A DNA stretch of 64,000 nucleotides from Ipomoea triloba (taxonomy: Eukaryota > Streptophyta > Magnoliopsida > Solanales > Convolvulaceae): the NCBI RefSeq assembly GCF_003576645.1, contig NC_044916.1:35769140-35833139 (forward strand). Direction: 5' to 3'. Below, one piece after another: positions 11,059 through 22,925 of this stretch (positions are counted from its first letter, which is position 1; each line of letters starts with the position of its first letter). The translations under genes were made by a program, and so were the position numbers. A model generated the notes under the pieces. It saw only the letters and a program-made list of their open reading frames with translations. It searched no databases and had not been told where the DNA came from.

Positions 11059-11480
11059 ATGGAGGAAATACAACCGTCCACGGCAGCGCCACCTTTAACC
11101 ACCGATAACAGTTCCGATAAAGGACAAGATACTCCGCCGGCGTCCGGCGTCAAAAAAGGATGCTTATCTTTTGGAGCTTCTTTGGTAGAATACTTCCGCT
11201 ACACCAAAGCATTTTTTGTTCGTCAGGTTAGCTAGGTTTTTTTTTTTTTTTTTGAAAACGGTTAGCTAGGTTTTACTACTGTCTAAAACCGATTTTTATT
11301 TGGGAATATTGAACTAATAATATAATTGAAGGTTCGCTCTGATCTGGCATGCAGGCAAAGAAGTTGACGGCGAGAAGCGAGAAGGAAATAGCAGAAGCTG
11401 ATTTACAAGCCTCGAAGATGGAGGTTGAAGCAGCTGATGCTGCTGAAGAGACCAAGAAGCGACTTGATAAATCAGATTGA
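11059..11480 (+). CDS. Small conserved-type plant protein, 97 aa, unknown function
   Basis: Two exons, 11059-11226 and 11355-11480, join in phase 0 (CAG/gttagc ... gcatgcag/GCA) to give 97 residues. The start is the first ATG, in the context 'atccATGGAGG'. The first 30 residues are Pro/Ser/Thr-rich and likely disordered. Next comes a hydrophobic/aromatic patch (CLSFGASLVEYFRYTKAFFV). The last 40 residues are strongly charged and look helical, alternating Lys/Arg with Glu and Ala (EKEIAEADLQASKMEVEAAD). No transit peptide or membrane segment is evident. I do not recognise the family by name. The clean intron and balanced composition argue that it is a real gene. It sits between the LTR element and the RG lyase gene. 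Confidence 0.68.
11226..11274 (+). repeat. T-run between 15-bp direct repeats at the intron start
   Basis: The string ggttagctaggtttt occurs at 11226-11240 and again at 11260-11274, with a T-run and 'gaaaacg' between them. The first copy contains the splice donor of the small-protein gene, so the donor sequence is duplicated 34 bp inside the intron. It could be the scar of a tiny insertion or replication slippage. Confidence 0.55.
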
Positions 11481-11814
11481 AATATTAATATGACAGTAAA
11501 AATGGTTATCTTTTATGTATATATATGTCGTCATAAATAATTTGTGTGTACGTATTTGAGATTCTATAATAATGTTAGATTTACTCATGTGGTTATCACT
11601 CATCCCTTAGAATAAGGAAAAAATTGAATTAAAATTGTAAATAATTTAATACTTAATGACTAAATTTTGATAGCTTTAAAAGCCCATGGCTAAAATTGAA
11701 ATGAGCGATAAATCCGGAAAAATTCTTCTATAATATATACAAGTCAGATACTCAGATTCAGCCCTGGTCTCACATAATTCACTTGGTTAATGAACATTAT
11801 TAGTTACTTGCACA

Positions 11815-12052
11815 TTTTTTTTTCTTTTGAAAACTATTTTGAATATTATTGACTCTGTTACAGTGTAGTATCTGTTCACACATACTTTCTCAACCTGCTA
11901 AAGCACAAAGAGTCCCCACTGGTACAGTGTAGTATCTGTTCACACATACTTTCTCAACCTACTAAAGCACAAAGAGTCCCCACTGAGGATCGAACCTGTG
12001 ACCTCTCACTTAAGAGGGTCACAACTATGTCGCTTGACCACTGGGATGAACA
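11815..12052 (-). mobile_element. SINE family A, copy 1, with internal duplication
   Basis: tRNA-derived SINE read on the minus strand, with its A-tail showing as the T-run at 11815-11823. The promoter boxes lie near the right end (box-B-like 'ggttcgatcctc'). An internal 64-bp segment is repeated in tandem (11859-11922 and 11923-11986), which other copies lack. Confidence 0.75.
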
Positions 12053-12064
12053 AATATAATTTCC

Positions 12065-15000
12065 CTAGACTGTTGGAGCTTCTAAACGAATATAGTCATA
12101 CATGATTCCCTGGAAGGGGCTTTGATTCCTAGGTTGAGTCAAGTAAATGGTGTTCTCTCCTTCAGTGAACAGACCGCCCTGTATATCCACATTGAATAGC
12201 CAGTATAGACCATGGATTCCAAGCCTGGCTATGGAGTTATCCCTACCAAACAATCTGCTCGTAAACAGTGGTCGATTTGTATTGGGATTGTTAACCCAAA
12301 CCTTCAAGGGAATTAGGGATCAAAGATTAGTAAATGAGTGCCACACTACAGAAAAGTTAACAAGAATCATGCTTCTTTCCATATACCTGTAGCTCGGCAA
12401 GGGTTGAAGATGCAATTGCCACGCGCAATTTGTAGGTACCACCTCGGTGGACATTGCCAAGTTTGAACTTGATTTGCCATGTGGTTCCTTGATATGTGCC
12501 ATCTTCTTTTTTCCTGGAATCATAAGAGTTTTTCAATTGGGAATAGCCAAGCATGGAAAGTCATGTGACCCAAGAGCCAAGAGGCTTGATTAAGGAATAG
12601 GAGCAGAAATGAAAAATAACCCGCATGAGTAACTCAATTAGTTTCTGGGTAGTAAATTGTAGGCAAGGACACAGGATCCGTTCCTGACAGCCTCTGCGTG
12701 GGATTTACACCCGATGTAGTGGGCTCCTTGTGAGCACCAAGCAGTCAGTCACTGGTCCTCTCACCTAATGGGTCACTGAGTCACTGTAATTTATCCCTCC
12801 ACTATTATGTCGGGGTGTGGGGGTGAGGGCAGCTCAGTTGGTTCCTGGGTGGTAAATTATAGGCAAGGACACTGGATCAAGCCCTAACAGCTTCAGTGAG
12901 TTACACACTTACACCCAATGTGGTGGGCTCCTAGGATACTAAGGACACCCGGAAAGTGTAAAGATTTTTGCCTAAGGGTTGATTTAATGGCATTATGTTC
13001 TTCAGCTTGGTGGTTACATCAACTGTGAACCATACCTAGTAACTTGAGCAAAAAACCAGTCTTTTGAATAGTCACTCTCACCAACTGTGTATACAAGATC
13101 TTCATTTGGATATAACTCTGAGTATCTTTCCCAAAGCCCATATTGCCTAAACCTGCCAATGAAGTAATATCCCAAAATCACTTCTTTCTTCTTACATTAT
13201 AGTTGGTACAGGAGGTTGTTGTGGAAAAAACAAATTACCACAATTTATAATGAAAAAAAAAAAAAAAGATTTTTCAAAGCAACACTTACTTCTCGGGGTG
13301 GTTAACAAAAATCTTGTTAAGATACTTTGGGTTGGTATCAGGAATATAGAACTCTGCAGCGCTGCGATCAGGGATGCCTATCTCCCATAGTGTTGGGCCA
13401 TCCCTTGGAGGCTTGTAAAGGATTTCACCAACATCAATTCTACAACCTGTTTAACTTCTTTCACCCGATGAGAAACATCTCAAACTAACTGTAAACATTC
13501 ATTAAGAAGAACGAGCTTTGAATTTTGGAGTGATATGGAATTAGGACCTGAAGCTATATTTATGGCAGCTTCATTCCGATAATCTCCAATAAATCCGGGT
13601 ACCCATGCATAAAGATTGTAATCACCAGGACGTATATTATTGATGGAGAAACATCCATCCTCACTTGCTCTAGTCCAAAATTGGTAGCCCTGGTGAAGGG
13701 ATTTTGTTAGTAGCTAAGTATGATTAGAGATGCCAAAACGAAGGACCAAGGGTCAATGATGTCAGAATAATTATCTTGTGCAGCAAGTTTGATGAAGCAG
13801 TTATAGAGAGGTTATTAGTTGGAAATGAGAATTGAACCACATAACCAAAACTACCTTGCATTCTTTTTGCCAGGATCCAGCGTCTCCCGGTGGAGCTAAT
13901 CCCACGTATGCACCACTTGCAGGCATAAGGTCATCACAGACATACCTATTCAAGTAATTTCAAAAGCTTTAGAAATTTGCATTCATTGAATATTAGGCGT
14001 TAAGAGATTTTTTTACCAAAAGACTATCGGGAACAAATCCACCATCATCCTTACTTGTCACTAACCAATAGTCTACCAATAACATTTCCCCGCTGATCTG
14101 CTGATAGGAAATCCTCAGACGCTGGAAAGTTGTATGGCCAGCTCTGTACCTCTACCAGCATCTACAAAATCCATAGTGCTTCCTCAGAATTTTTATATGC
14201 ATAAATTTGATTTAAGTTTTCCACTGCTAACCTGCCGTTTGGCATCATCCCATAAAGTGAGTGCATCTTCAACGTTCATTACAGAGTTAAGGTAAATGAA
14301 AATTGGACCAAAAACTTTCTTCCATGCCTCGCCTTGTTCAAATTTTGGCGATAGTTCCTCTCCAGCATAATGAGAGCCAAGGAATACCTAATGAAGTGGC
14401 AGCATGCTTCAGAAATGGAAAGTACAACTACAAACTTGTTTATTGTTCAAAAGTTATATGCTGAGTGAAGCACTAGAGATGTCCCTGAATGATTGATGAA
14501 TAACTATGATTGTCTAAACTCAGAGTTTGCTTACAGCTAGGGTTGTGGGACCAACATGCGATGTAAGGTTCTGTTTGACAGGCCCACCAGATCGGAACTC
14601 ATCACTGGGTGTGATTTGCCAGAACCCCATAGGCGGGTTCATAGATATCCATCCATGGACCTTGTTATCCTTGTTCTCACATGTATACTGGTACTTGTCA
14701 TCTACCTACAAAGAATAGTCATTAAAACCGTTTGTGTAAACAATACACTCCCACACACACATTCTTGCTAGTAACTAAAAAGGTAACAACTAGTAGACAT
14801 CATTTATAATCATTACCTCTCCTCTTAATTCTGGATTGACAGGATTGACAAGTAGGACTGCTTCTTGATAAGCAAGGGCCTGACATCTGCCAGGTAATCG
14901 GTCATCTGGTAGGGGCATGAACCTTTGCCTATTGTCTGCCACAGCCATGTAGTGAAATCTATGGGATACAAGTACCGTATGGTTAGTATCATTGTGAATG

Positions 15001-17132
15001 TCTTGGGGAAAAGCTGGTCATGTTTTAGCTTTTGAAAGACAGCATGAAGGTCTTAATCTAATGAATGATAGGTAATATATGGTATCATATACAGAGCAAG
15101 AATCTCCTTACTTGTCTTTCCGGAGCTTGAATGCTATCCTGGTTTCACCAAGACTGAAAGCAGGCCACTCTGAGGAACCAACATGCTCATAAATGGCATA
15201 TGTGTAGAAACCAGATGAACCACGGAGCAAAACAAACCTATGAGATTGACATTATTCCTGTTAAAATGCTATTAACACACTTATCTAATGTTTTGAGTTT
15301 AAACAAAAAGAAAAAGAAAGACCTTTTATCAATGTTTAGTGGAACAAGCTTGCCCCGAAGGGAGGGATCCCATGGCCTTGAGAATGATAGCTCAACCTGT
15401 TCCTCTTCGTCCTTTATAACTGTAAAATTTGTTGCATGGATCCTACACCATAACAAATTATTTGCAAAAATACGGAGTGCCTTCAATAACTTGCTGCAAA
15501 GAACATAGATAAAGAAATGGCCTACACTTCAAATATTCCAGCTTTCCCACCATCCATTGCATTCCACACAACATCCCAGTACCTACATATTACATTATGC
15601 TGAGCCATAATTTGGGATCTAAGTTACTCTTACTAACACATGAAATGTAGATTGAGTAGGAAATAGGAATGAAGTATTATCATCAAGAAAACCTATCATC
15701 ATTTGAAGATTTTAAGGTAACACATTTGCTGAACTCGTTTATGTTTTATCACACCATTATGTCATCCCGGAATTATTATTGTTATTATTATTTATTATAC
15801 AAGACTCGTAGTTAAGATAGAAGACTTTGCAAATTACCCTCTGTTAGATTCATTGTTACGAATTTCAAGCACATTGTCAATGCCATTATATCGGATGCCA
15901 GTGACAATTCCCCCTGGCTTTGATAGAGTGACTTGGATAATCCCATTATCCATCACCACCTGCAATAGTATTTACTTTGGATGAAACATCTGGTAATAAA
16001 TCAAGCATATGACTACAGCTTTAATTTCCTCTTTACTCTCTTAAGGTCCTAAAGATGTTTTTTTGTTCTCTCTCTCTCACACGTACACTCTTATTGCATA
16101 GATTCTTAGACAATCTGATAGTACTTAGCAGATTACAAATGGTATGTTATTACAAGAACAAAGAGAAAAGAAATAAAAGAATACTGGAAAGATTTAGTGA
16201 TCAAAACAAAGGATGTTGGCTTGGTAACCACAAGGTTTCAAATTCAAATCCTAGACGACCTATTGGCCTTCTTGATTTGAGAAGGCCAATTATGGAAAAC
16301 CTATGATGGTTTACCTCCTTGTGATCCTTTGACAGTTAGGGTCACAAGACATGATTTACTCAGTGAGTAGTGGCCGCAGGTGTTCCTCATTACTCATAAA
16401 AAAAAAAGGAACAGACTAGTTAGGTTCAATGGTACAAATACAAAGAACTATAGTATAAGGGTTGAATAATTCTCCGACCAAAAAAAGGTGAAGTTCATGC
16501 TGGCAAGATAAAAGTAATCCTTGCATTGAGAGTATTTGCAGAAGAATATAATACAAAGAATACATTTTCTTACATGGTGATCTTGTATGTACAATCGCAC
16601 TCCCAAAGGTGGCATTGGTCCAGGACCACCACTAGGCCTACAATCCTCTGCAGAACGAACAAGAAAGTTAAGACCCAGTTTCAATGGCAGAGCTGTAGCT
16701 CCAAATCCTCCAATTCCCGTTCACAATTCATATGGTTAAGTGGGGTTTCTCAAAGCTAAAGATGAGTTTAAGCAGGAATGATGCTTATATCTTACAGTGT
16801 ATATCAGTACCAGAACTAATCTTCTTATTTTCACAATTTTAGCTCTATAATCCCTTACTGTTTTGGCTCACCACTGTTTGGTGTATTGGGTTCAATTTAA
16901 CGCATGAATCAATTGTGGAATACAGAAATTAAACTGCCAAAACACCGCGATGACGGTTTCTTTTGAGGGGTCCGTACAATGTGGAAAGAGAAGAAATAAA
17001 CGTAAACGTAAAAGTAAATGAATTACCTGTGTGTCTTACACGTGTGCATAGACCGTTAAAAATGCGCCTGAAATTACGCCCACAGCCCATTCTTGCGCTA
17101 TAACGCGCCACCAACTCGTCGGAATCTTCCAA
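12065..17132 (-). CDS. Rhamnogalacturonate lyase (polysaccharide lyase family 4)
   Basis: Cleaves the rhamnogalacturonan-I backbone of pectin by beta-elimination in cell-wall remodelling. Sixteen exons join in frame to 683 residues: 17027-17132, 16574-16647, 15838-15959, 15526-15582, 15323-15442, 15112-15237, 14817-14958, 14535-14705, 14232-14387, 14055-14161, 13855-13945, 13548-13689, 13290-13446, 13036-13152, 12387-12513 and 12065-12301. The N-terminal lyase domain (about 50-370) has VVMDNGIIQVTLSKPGGIV, YWDVVWN, WDPSLRGK and FHYMAVAD. A fibronectin-III-like domain (about 395-470) has GAYVGLAPPGD and YNLYAWVPGF. A C-terminal carbohydrate-binding-like domain (about 490-680) has LWEIGIPDRSA, TWQIKFKL and the end YDYIRLE. 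Length fits the plant family. Oddly, the predicted first exon (MEDSDELVARYS...) does not look like a signal peptide. A different first exon is possible. Exons 2-16 are secure. Confidence 0.95.
12627..12785 (+). mobile_element. SINE-like repeat B, copy 1 (intron 14 of the RG lyase gene)
   Basis: Carries 'ctcaattagtttctgggtag' followed by 'ggacacaggatccgttcc' and 'gtgggctcctt'. A second, better-preserved copy follows at 12826-12960. The tRNA-promoter-like words (GCTCAGTTGGTT; GGATCAAGCCC) in the second copy suggest a tRNA-derived SINE. No target duplication was identified. Confidence 0.5.
12826..12960 (+). mobile_element. SINE-like repeat B, copy 2 (intron 14 of the RG lyase gene)
   Basis: Same family as 12627-12785, in the same orientation and about 200 bp apart. 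It contains 'gcagctcagttggttcctgg' (box A-like), 'ggatcaagccc' (box B-like) and 'tgtggtgggctcct'. Confidence 0.5.
16208..16407 (+). mobile_element. Possible SINE with A-tail in RG lyase intron 2
   Basis: Begins near 'ggatgttggcttggtaacca' (box-A-like) with 'caaattcaaatcc' (box-B-like) about 30 bp later, and ends in an A-run at 16398-16407 after 'ttactcat'. Structure is tRNA-SINE-like. No clear target duplication, so the call is tentative. Confidence 0.4.
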
Positions 17133-18133
17133 GATCTTGCCTTTGCTTCATCATATCCCTTCCGCCTGCCGCTACCAATCAATCTGGGTCACCGACATCA
17201 AGTTTACAGCGTGTACTGTTGAGAAGGGCAAATTATTCTTGACCCGGATCCACCGTGATATAAATCCGATCTAAAAATAAATAATTTATATACTGTTCAC
17301 AATTTTATATATTAAATATTCACAATTTACATATTAAATGAGACGGTGGCATAACTGTCGGTTGAGCAGATACCCACCATCTGTTGAAAATGATAAGTTT
17401 GTTTTTTTTTTATACTACTAACTCTATTACAATGCAGTATCTGTTCATAACTACTTTCTCAACCTATTGAAGCACAAGAGTCAGTATTGACTCCACTGAG
17501 GCTCGAACTCACCACCTCTTATATAAAAGGAAGAGTTTGATGCCACTGGACCACAAGGTCCTTAGCAAAAATATGCTGCTGGAGATCTATAATAAAAGCT
17601 CAAGCTGTCTCTACCAACATAACGACGCCAAGCTGGAAGAATCTTTCTAGACAAATTTTAAATTCTATCATCTTTATCTACATAGGGTATACTATAAAAA
17701 GAAAAACAAAGAGAAAGAATGCATCAGGACAACTCTCAGCTGAATTGTTCAACAAGTTAATCAGAAAGTTTTAAATTTGATACACCATAAGAATTTATCT
17801 CCGTGTGACATTTGTTGATTAGGATCACTGGGAGGGCAAAGGTAGATAAAATGATAAATAGGGGTATCTAAGAGATGAAATTAACCCAGATTGGGCCATT
17901 ATTGACAACCGAATCTGATTACAACCATAATTGACTCCAATTTTACATACACCCGTTAATCATGAAACTCATCTTATACTGGAAATTGTTTTTGCATGAC
18001 TTGTACAAAACATGAAGATACTTATGAAGTACATAATTGTGCAGGAAGCCACTGCAACAACTTCATTTGGTAGTAAGAAAGTCCAGCTGACTGAAATATC
18101 AGTTGATGGACCATATTTGAGCACCATGGATTC
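17133..18133. other. Spacer between RG lyase and TRAF genes
   Basis: About 1 kb holding the upstream region of the lyase gene, SINE copy 2 at about 17402-17563, and the downstream region of the TRAF gene. No other coding signal was seen. Confidence 0.5.
17402..17563 (-). mobile_element. SINE family A, copy 2
   Basis: T-run at the left (A-tail on the minus strand), then the family words 'cagtatctgttcataact', 'tttctcaacctattgaagca', 'ctccactgaggctcgaactc' (box B complement) and 'tggaccacaaggtcc' (box A side). Close in structure to copies at 21953, 42793 and 63265. Confidence 0.75.
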
Positions 18134-21100
18134 CTAATGTAATTGGGAGTGCTCGGCTTTCCTCTGGAAAAGAAGTGACCCTAACAAAACAGCAATTCCT
18201 GTTATTGCGATGGTAAACAAAAGGCGCCTCTTTGAAAACTCATTTGGATGCCTTCTTGGAATATCAGGTTCTCTTTCTACTGCCCTTGTGTTCCTGAAGA
18301 ATTTCAAAACAATACCAAGAAGAAGGAAAGGAGGGATGAAGTGAATCCTAGTGTAAAAGAAATGAAGCATTGGTGTCACCTGGGGAGCAATGTCCAAAAA
18401 ATAGAAGAATAAAGCCCAAAATCTCTAAAGCTAATATCCTACTCAAGAGTAAATGTATAAGCATAAGTGATCAATGTAAGGCGTTTTTGACTTATGTTTG
18501 GTCCTCTGCTTCAACAGTATATGAGGTGATCCCTTCAACTCAATTCGATTTTGAGAAACAGCTTTGTGAATTGTAAAGGCAAAATGTGGTCACATTAAGG
18601 GAGTTGCAATCATAAGATCTGCCTTTTTTCCTAGAAAGAGACAAATGAGGATGTATATAGTTGAGAATGCATTACCTGGAAGATTCTGCAACATTATCTG
18701 CTATTCCATTGCATCTGCTCTCATGAGCATTCCTTTCGCATAGTCTGATGTATCTACTACAGAGATGACAAAGCTCTGTACGGTTCCCACATACTTCCTG
18801 AAATTTTGAAAACAGGAAAATCAGATCATAAGTAGATGCTAAAGACCATCCACAATGGGGATTACCTGATGCTTAAACAAATCGATTGCAGGTAAAGGAA
18901 ACTCGCAGTACTCGCAAGTAACAATTCTTTTTGGGCAATTTTCCCCTTTATGAACATCTAAAACTTCACGTTCCATTGTCTCGCTGCACAAGGAGCAAGA
19001 AACCTGCACCAAGACAAATAGTGACCTTATTAATAATATTAAATAGGTTGAACTTTGGCTGATTAGCATCTTTTTAGTCAGCAACAGAGGAATATATACT
19101 GGCAAAGGATACTTCAGAACAAAGTAGTTTTGGTAAGGTGTCATTTCCATTATAGAAAGACATCAAGACAGGGACTGGAAAGTTTCAAAGAATGATATTT
19201 TTTTATTTGTTATAATGTTATATTTAGTTTAGAATAATTTAATTTTATTATATTCAAATGTATATGCCTGGGAAAAGAATAGATATAATCTTAAAAATGA
19301 CTCCACTTAAGATGATATATACATTTATTTAAATTATAATGATGGATATATAGAAGGTAACAGGATGGATTGGAACATTCTGGCACTATGGTGAGCCTCC
19401 ACCTCCAGTTGGTTTTCACTTTTAGATTGTAGACAGTTCGCGTAACCCCACATAGACATGTTAAGGATTTATTTAAATTACCTATTTAGATTACCTTGTT
19501 AGTTGGATTCCCCACCTCCCATAATTAAAATGGCATTCCAAATTTCATACTTCTAAAGTTAGACTAGGTATATAAAATTTAGTCTCAATGCCTAATGCCC
19601 TGCTTCATATCTTAAGTTCCTCTATAGGTGCAACTATCCACAAATGGGAAAGAGCATAAGCAAGTAAGTTTTTATTAGCAGTAATTTATAATCCTTTGGC
19701 AATATTACAATGAGTTAACTGGATTTAATTTATTAGTCATTTGAAGCTAAGCAATCATCAACTACCATCATTGGAGAAATTTGCTATGCCTCTTATCCTT
19801 ATGCAACTTTGATTTTAAGCCCAGGAAACTTGACCCCCCTTCTGACTTCTGAGTGCCCAGGGCTATACCACAATTCAAAAACCAAAACCCAAACATTTTG
19901 ACAGTCAGTAAACATGCTATTCTACAAGGGTATACCTGTAGTCATCTCAGATTAGTATCATGATTGAACATTTTGATGTTGATAGTTAGCTTAGAAATTT
20001 GCTTAAAGAACTAACAAAAATTGACTCAAGATAAGGGATTAGTTACTAAAAGTAAGATAAAATAATGTGCACTCTGAAAAATACATGACCAAAAATATAT
20101 AGCTTTCAATAATTCAGAATTCCTTGGTGCAAAAATAAAAGTATACACGAAGGGGGGAATATCACTTACTGGAGCATGAGTGGTTAAGAAATGCTCCTCT
20201 GCATGTTTTTTAGGAACCATATCACCACAAGTTTTACATTTTTCTAGATTCCGAGAGCAGTGAGCGAAATGCAAATCAAGGTTTGAAGAGGGAATTGCCC
20301 TGTCACTGCACGTATAAAACTCCAAGTTAAGGAAATAGAGTTTTTGCGGCAAATGAGAGTGAACATGATGAACTGACCAACATAAGAAGCTAATACAGTA
20401 ATAGGAAACTAAAAAACATGTGCACAAATGTAACCTTCAACTACTAATGAGAAAACACCATTACTCAACCAGTATACTAATCTACTATCCAACAATCAAA
20501 TTGATTTACATGGATGCAGTTGTCATAGTGCACTATCTGGCTTGAAAAGAAATAATCCTTTAGTCACCAGCAAAGAAGTTGAGTTCTTCAGGAACAATGT
20601 CAAGGACACTACAATATCCTAAATGGTCATATATATACATGATACAAGGCAATCCTAGGCTCCCCTCCGACATATGCACATCTAAGGCCCCAGGCCAGGA
20701 AGCAACCAAATTTCTTACTATAACACCAAGAAAGATATGCCATAAAGCTATTTACGAAATCAACTATTTGTCTCCAAACACACAACAAAATTGTTTAAAG
20801 TAAAAATCATAATTTGTCAGCCAGGAAACACTTTCCATTTATAATTCAAGGAATCCAAAAAGGCAACTCATACTGAGCACCACCAATACTACTCCTCAAG
20901 TCCTCCACTTCAGAATAGAAAGCTTGAGAAAACCAATCAATAGTGAATTAAAAAAAAAATAAAAATTCAAGTGACATCATTCAATCTAAATCACATACCG
21001 GTCATTAGCATGCCACTGCAATGACAAATACATACATTATGCATGAATTTTCAGAGAAGAAACCAATCACGAGAGTAATTACGGAAACTATAACTCCTAT

Positions 21101-21269
21101 TAATTAATTAATTAATTACTCTTCAATAGCCACGTGAAAGCATAAAGTAAAAAAAAAAAAAATCAATTTACAAGTAGAAATAGCACCGAGAAGAAGAAAA
21201 TTCATAGGAAAACAATACTAACCAGTGGCTGCAGATGCTCGTGGCTTGATCAGAAGCTACAGCAGCCAT
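18134..21269 (-). CDS. TRAF-type zinc-finger protein with C-terminal membrane anchor
   Basis: Five exons join in frame to 200 residues: 21223-21269, 20170-20305, 18866-19003, 18676-18797 and 18134-18293. Residues 12-135 hold a string of TRAF/XAF1-type Cys/His fingers: CSHCDRAIPSSNLDLHFAHC, CKTCGDMVPKKHAEEH, CSLCSETMEREVLDVHKGENC, CEYCEFPLPAIDLFKH and CHLCSRYIRLCERNAHESRC. After a short basic linker comes a hydrophobic stretch LLFTIAITGIAVLLGSLLF (about 172-190) with only ten residues after it, the layout of a tail-anchored membrane protein with the fingers facing the cytosol. Function is not known to me; TRAF-type fingers usually mediate protein contacts. Start chosen at the only ATG giving the first finger. 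Arabidopsis At1g09920 is a similar TRAF-type zinc-finger gene beside RG lyases, from memory. Confidence 0.9.
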
Positions 21270-21952
21270 TATTCGCCTCCTCAAAATTTTCAAAAGCCTC
21301 TGCAATATTGATTATAAAACAATAAACGAAATTTCCTCTAAAATTAAGATATTTTCAGAAGATTATGAACCGATTTCGGAGTTGTGATTGAGTTAATCAA
21401 TTGCAATTATGATTTTAATATAAAGCGAAATGATTAGATTCGAATCGTTGGAATTCTATGTTGGAAACGGTATAAAAAATGACCTCAGATTCTGAGAATT
21501 GTTTTCTCTGTTTCGATAAGATCGATCAAACGATCGGGCGATGAAATGAGACGTAGCCTCAAACCCGGATAGAGTACGAACAGAAGAGAGTCCGCATTGA
21601 CGACGAGAGGGTAGTTTGGTTTATACGGGTAGAAGATGATTGCGGGTTGGTGAATCGTAACTACGCGGATGTTCACGGTCGTGTAATTTACGCGCTATTG
21701 TTGAAGAATTGGGCTCTCCTTGTCTTGGGACTATGTTTGCATTGGGCCATCAATTGGTTAGAACATTTATTTGGGCCTACCAATGACGTAATACCAAATT
21801 TATTATTTCCGATGGAACAAACAACTTTTGTGTTTATTAGGCATTATTACTTTATATTTTTGTCTTATTTATGTGCACGGGGTTTAATAATTTAAATTTT
21901 ATAATTTAATTTTACATTAATTAATTTAGTACAGTATATGTTATGGCTATGG

Positions 21953-22112
21953 TTTTTTTTTTTAGTATTATTGACCATGTTACATATAGTATCTGTTCAT
22001 ATATACTTTCTCAACCTACCAAAGTCCAATAAGTCAATATCGCATCCACTAATGCGAGAATCTATGACCTCCCCTTTAGAATAGTCACTTCATGTAGCTT
22101 GACCACAAAGTT
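21953..22112 (-). mobile_element. SINE family A, copy 3
   Basis: T-run, then 'tagtatctgttcatatatac', 'tttctcaacctaccaaag' and 'gcttgaccacaaag'. More diverged than copies 4 and 5. The box-B region reads 'gcgagaatctatgacctcc'. Confidence 0.7.
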
Positions 22113-22854
22113 TTTGGCTTACTATGATATTCAAGTAGCACAAAGGACCAATACCCTCCCCAAGTCCAAATTCCTTCTCCATGGTCCAAAGCCCACCAAG
22201 TCGAAACTCACCTAGCTAGAAGGTCTAATTCTCTCAAATTTTATTTACAATATAATAAGACAAAAACGGATGGCACAAGGAAACAAGGACCAATGGTCCA
22301 AACACATGTCAATTAGGCAGATAAGCAAAGTATACAAAGCACGAAACTTGTAGAGCTCACAGAGATGTGTGGAGGCATACGACATATGTACAAACTTGTA
22401 TGCCATCTCACTCTTTCATTCTATTGGTTAAGCGTAAAGCACATACATTCTCTTTATAAATAAATAAATACTCCTTATGCAGATTGACAAGGTAGATCGA
22501 TGTTGAAAATAATGAGAACATACACAACTCTAGAATTGTGATATTTTCTCTAGAATTTAGCACTAAGTAATACAACTTTAGTTATTGTCTCTATAATTAT
22601 CCCTTACTGAATTTTTGAGCTTAATCTCTTCCCCTAATCTTGGGCAAACCGAGTTCACAATTCAACAACTAACATAGTTTTGTTTAGTCTCTATGTCTGA
22701 TGAATACACACATTTAGTTTCTAGAATTTTTAACAAAATCTTAATGCCAAAGACCAAATCAATTATTAAGAACTTAGGAACTAATTAAATCTACACTACA
22801 GTAATAATTGAAAGACTAAAAATATCATTTTTTTAAAAACAAAATCTTAATGCC

Positions 22855-22925
22855 AAAGACTCTGTGGTCTAGTGGCACCCGGTTGCGTCTACATGGGATG
22901 GGGTGGGTTCGATGCTACATTATTA
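22855..22925 (+). repeat. tRNA-like fragment (possible SINE head)
   Basis: 'gtggtctagtggcacc' and, about 40 bp later, 'gtgggttcgatgc' resemble RNA polymerase III boxes A and B in the right order. There is no cloverleaf and no clear tail. It is probably a decayed SINE head, not a tRNA gene. Confidence 0.35.

Noticed and set aside
16448..16684. Upstream extension of RG lyase exon 2 from a TTG
   Set aside because: No ATG, and an in-frame stop lies just upstream. A clean splice acceptor at 16648 joins to exon 1 in frame instead.
20999..21015. 17-bp microexon in the TRAF gene
   Set aside because: It has good acceptor and donor sites, but including it breaks the frame. Skipping it gives a perfect first zinc finger.
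22855..22925. tRNA gene
   Set aside because: Box-like words are present but no cloverleaf can be drawn; better explained as a SINE head.
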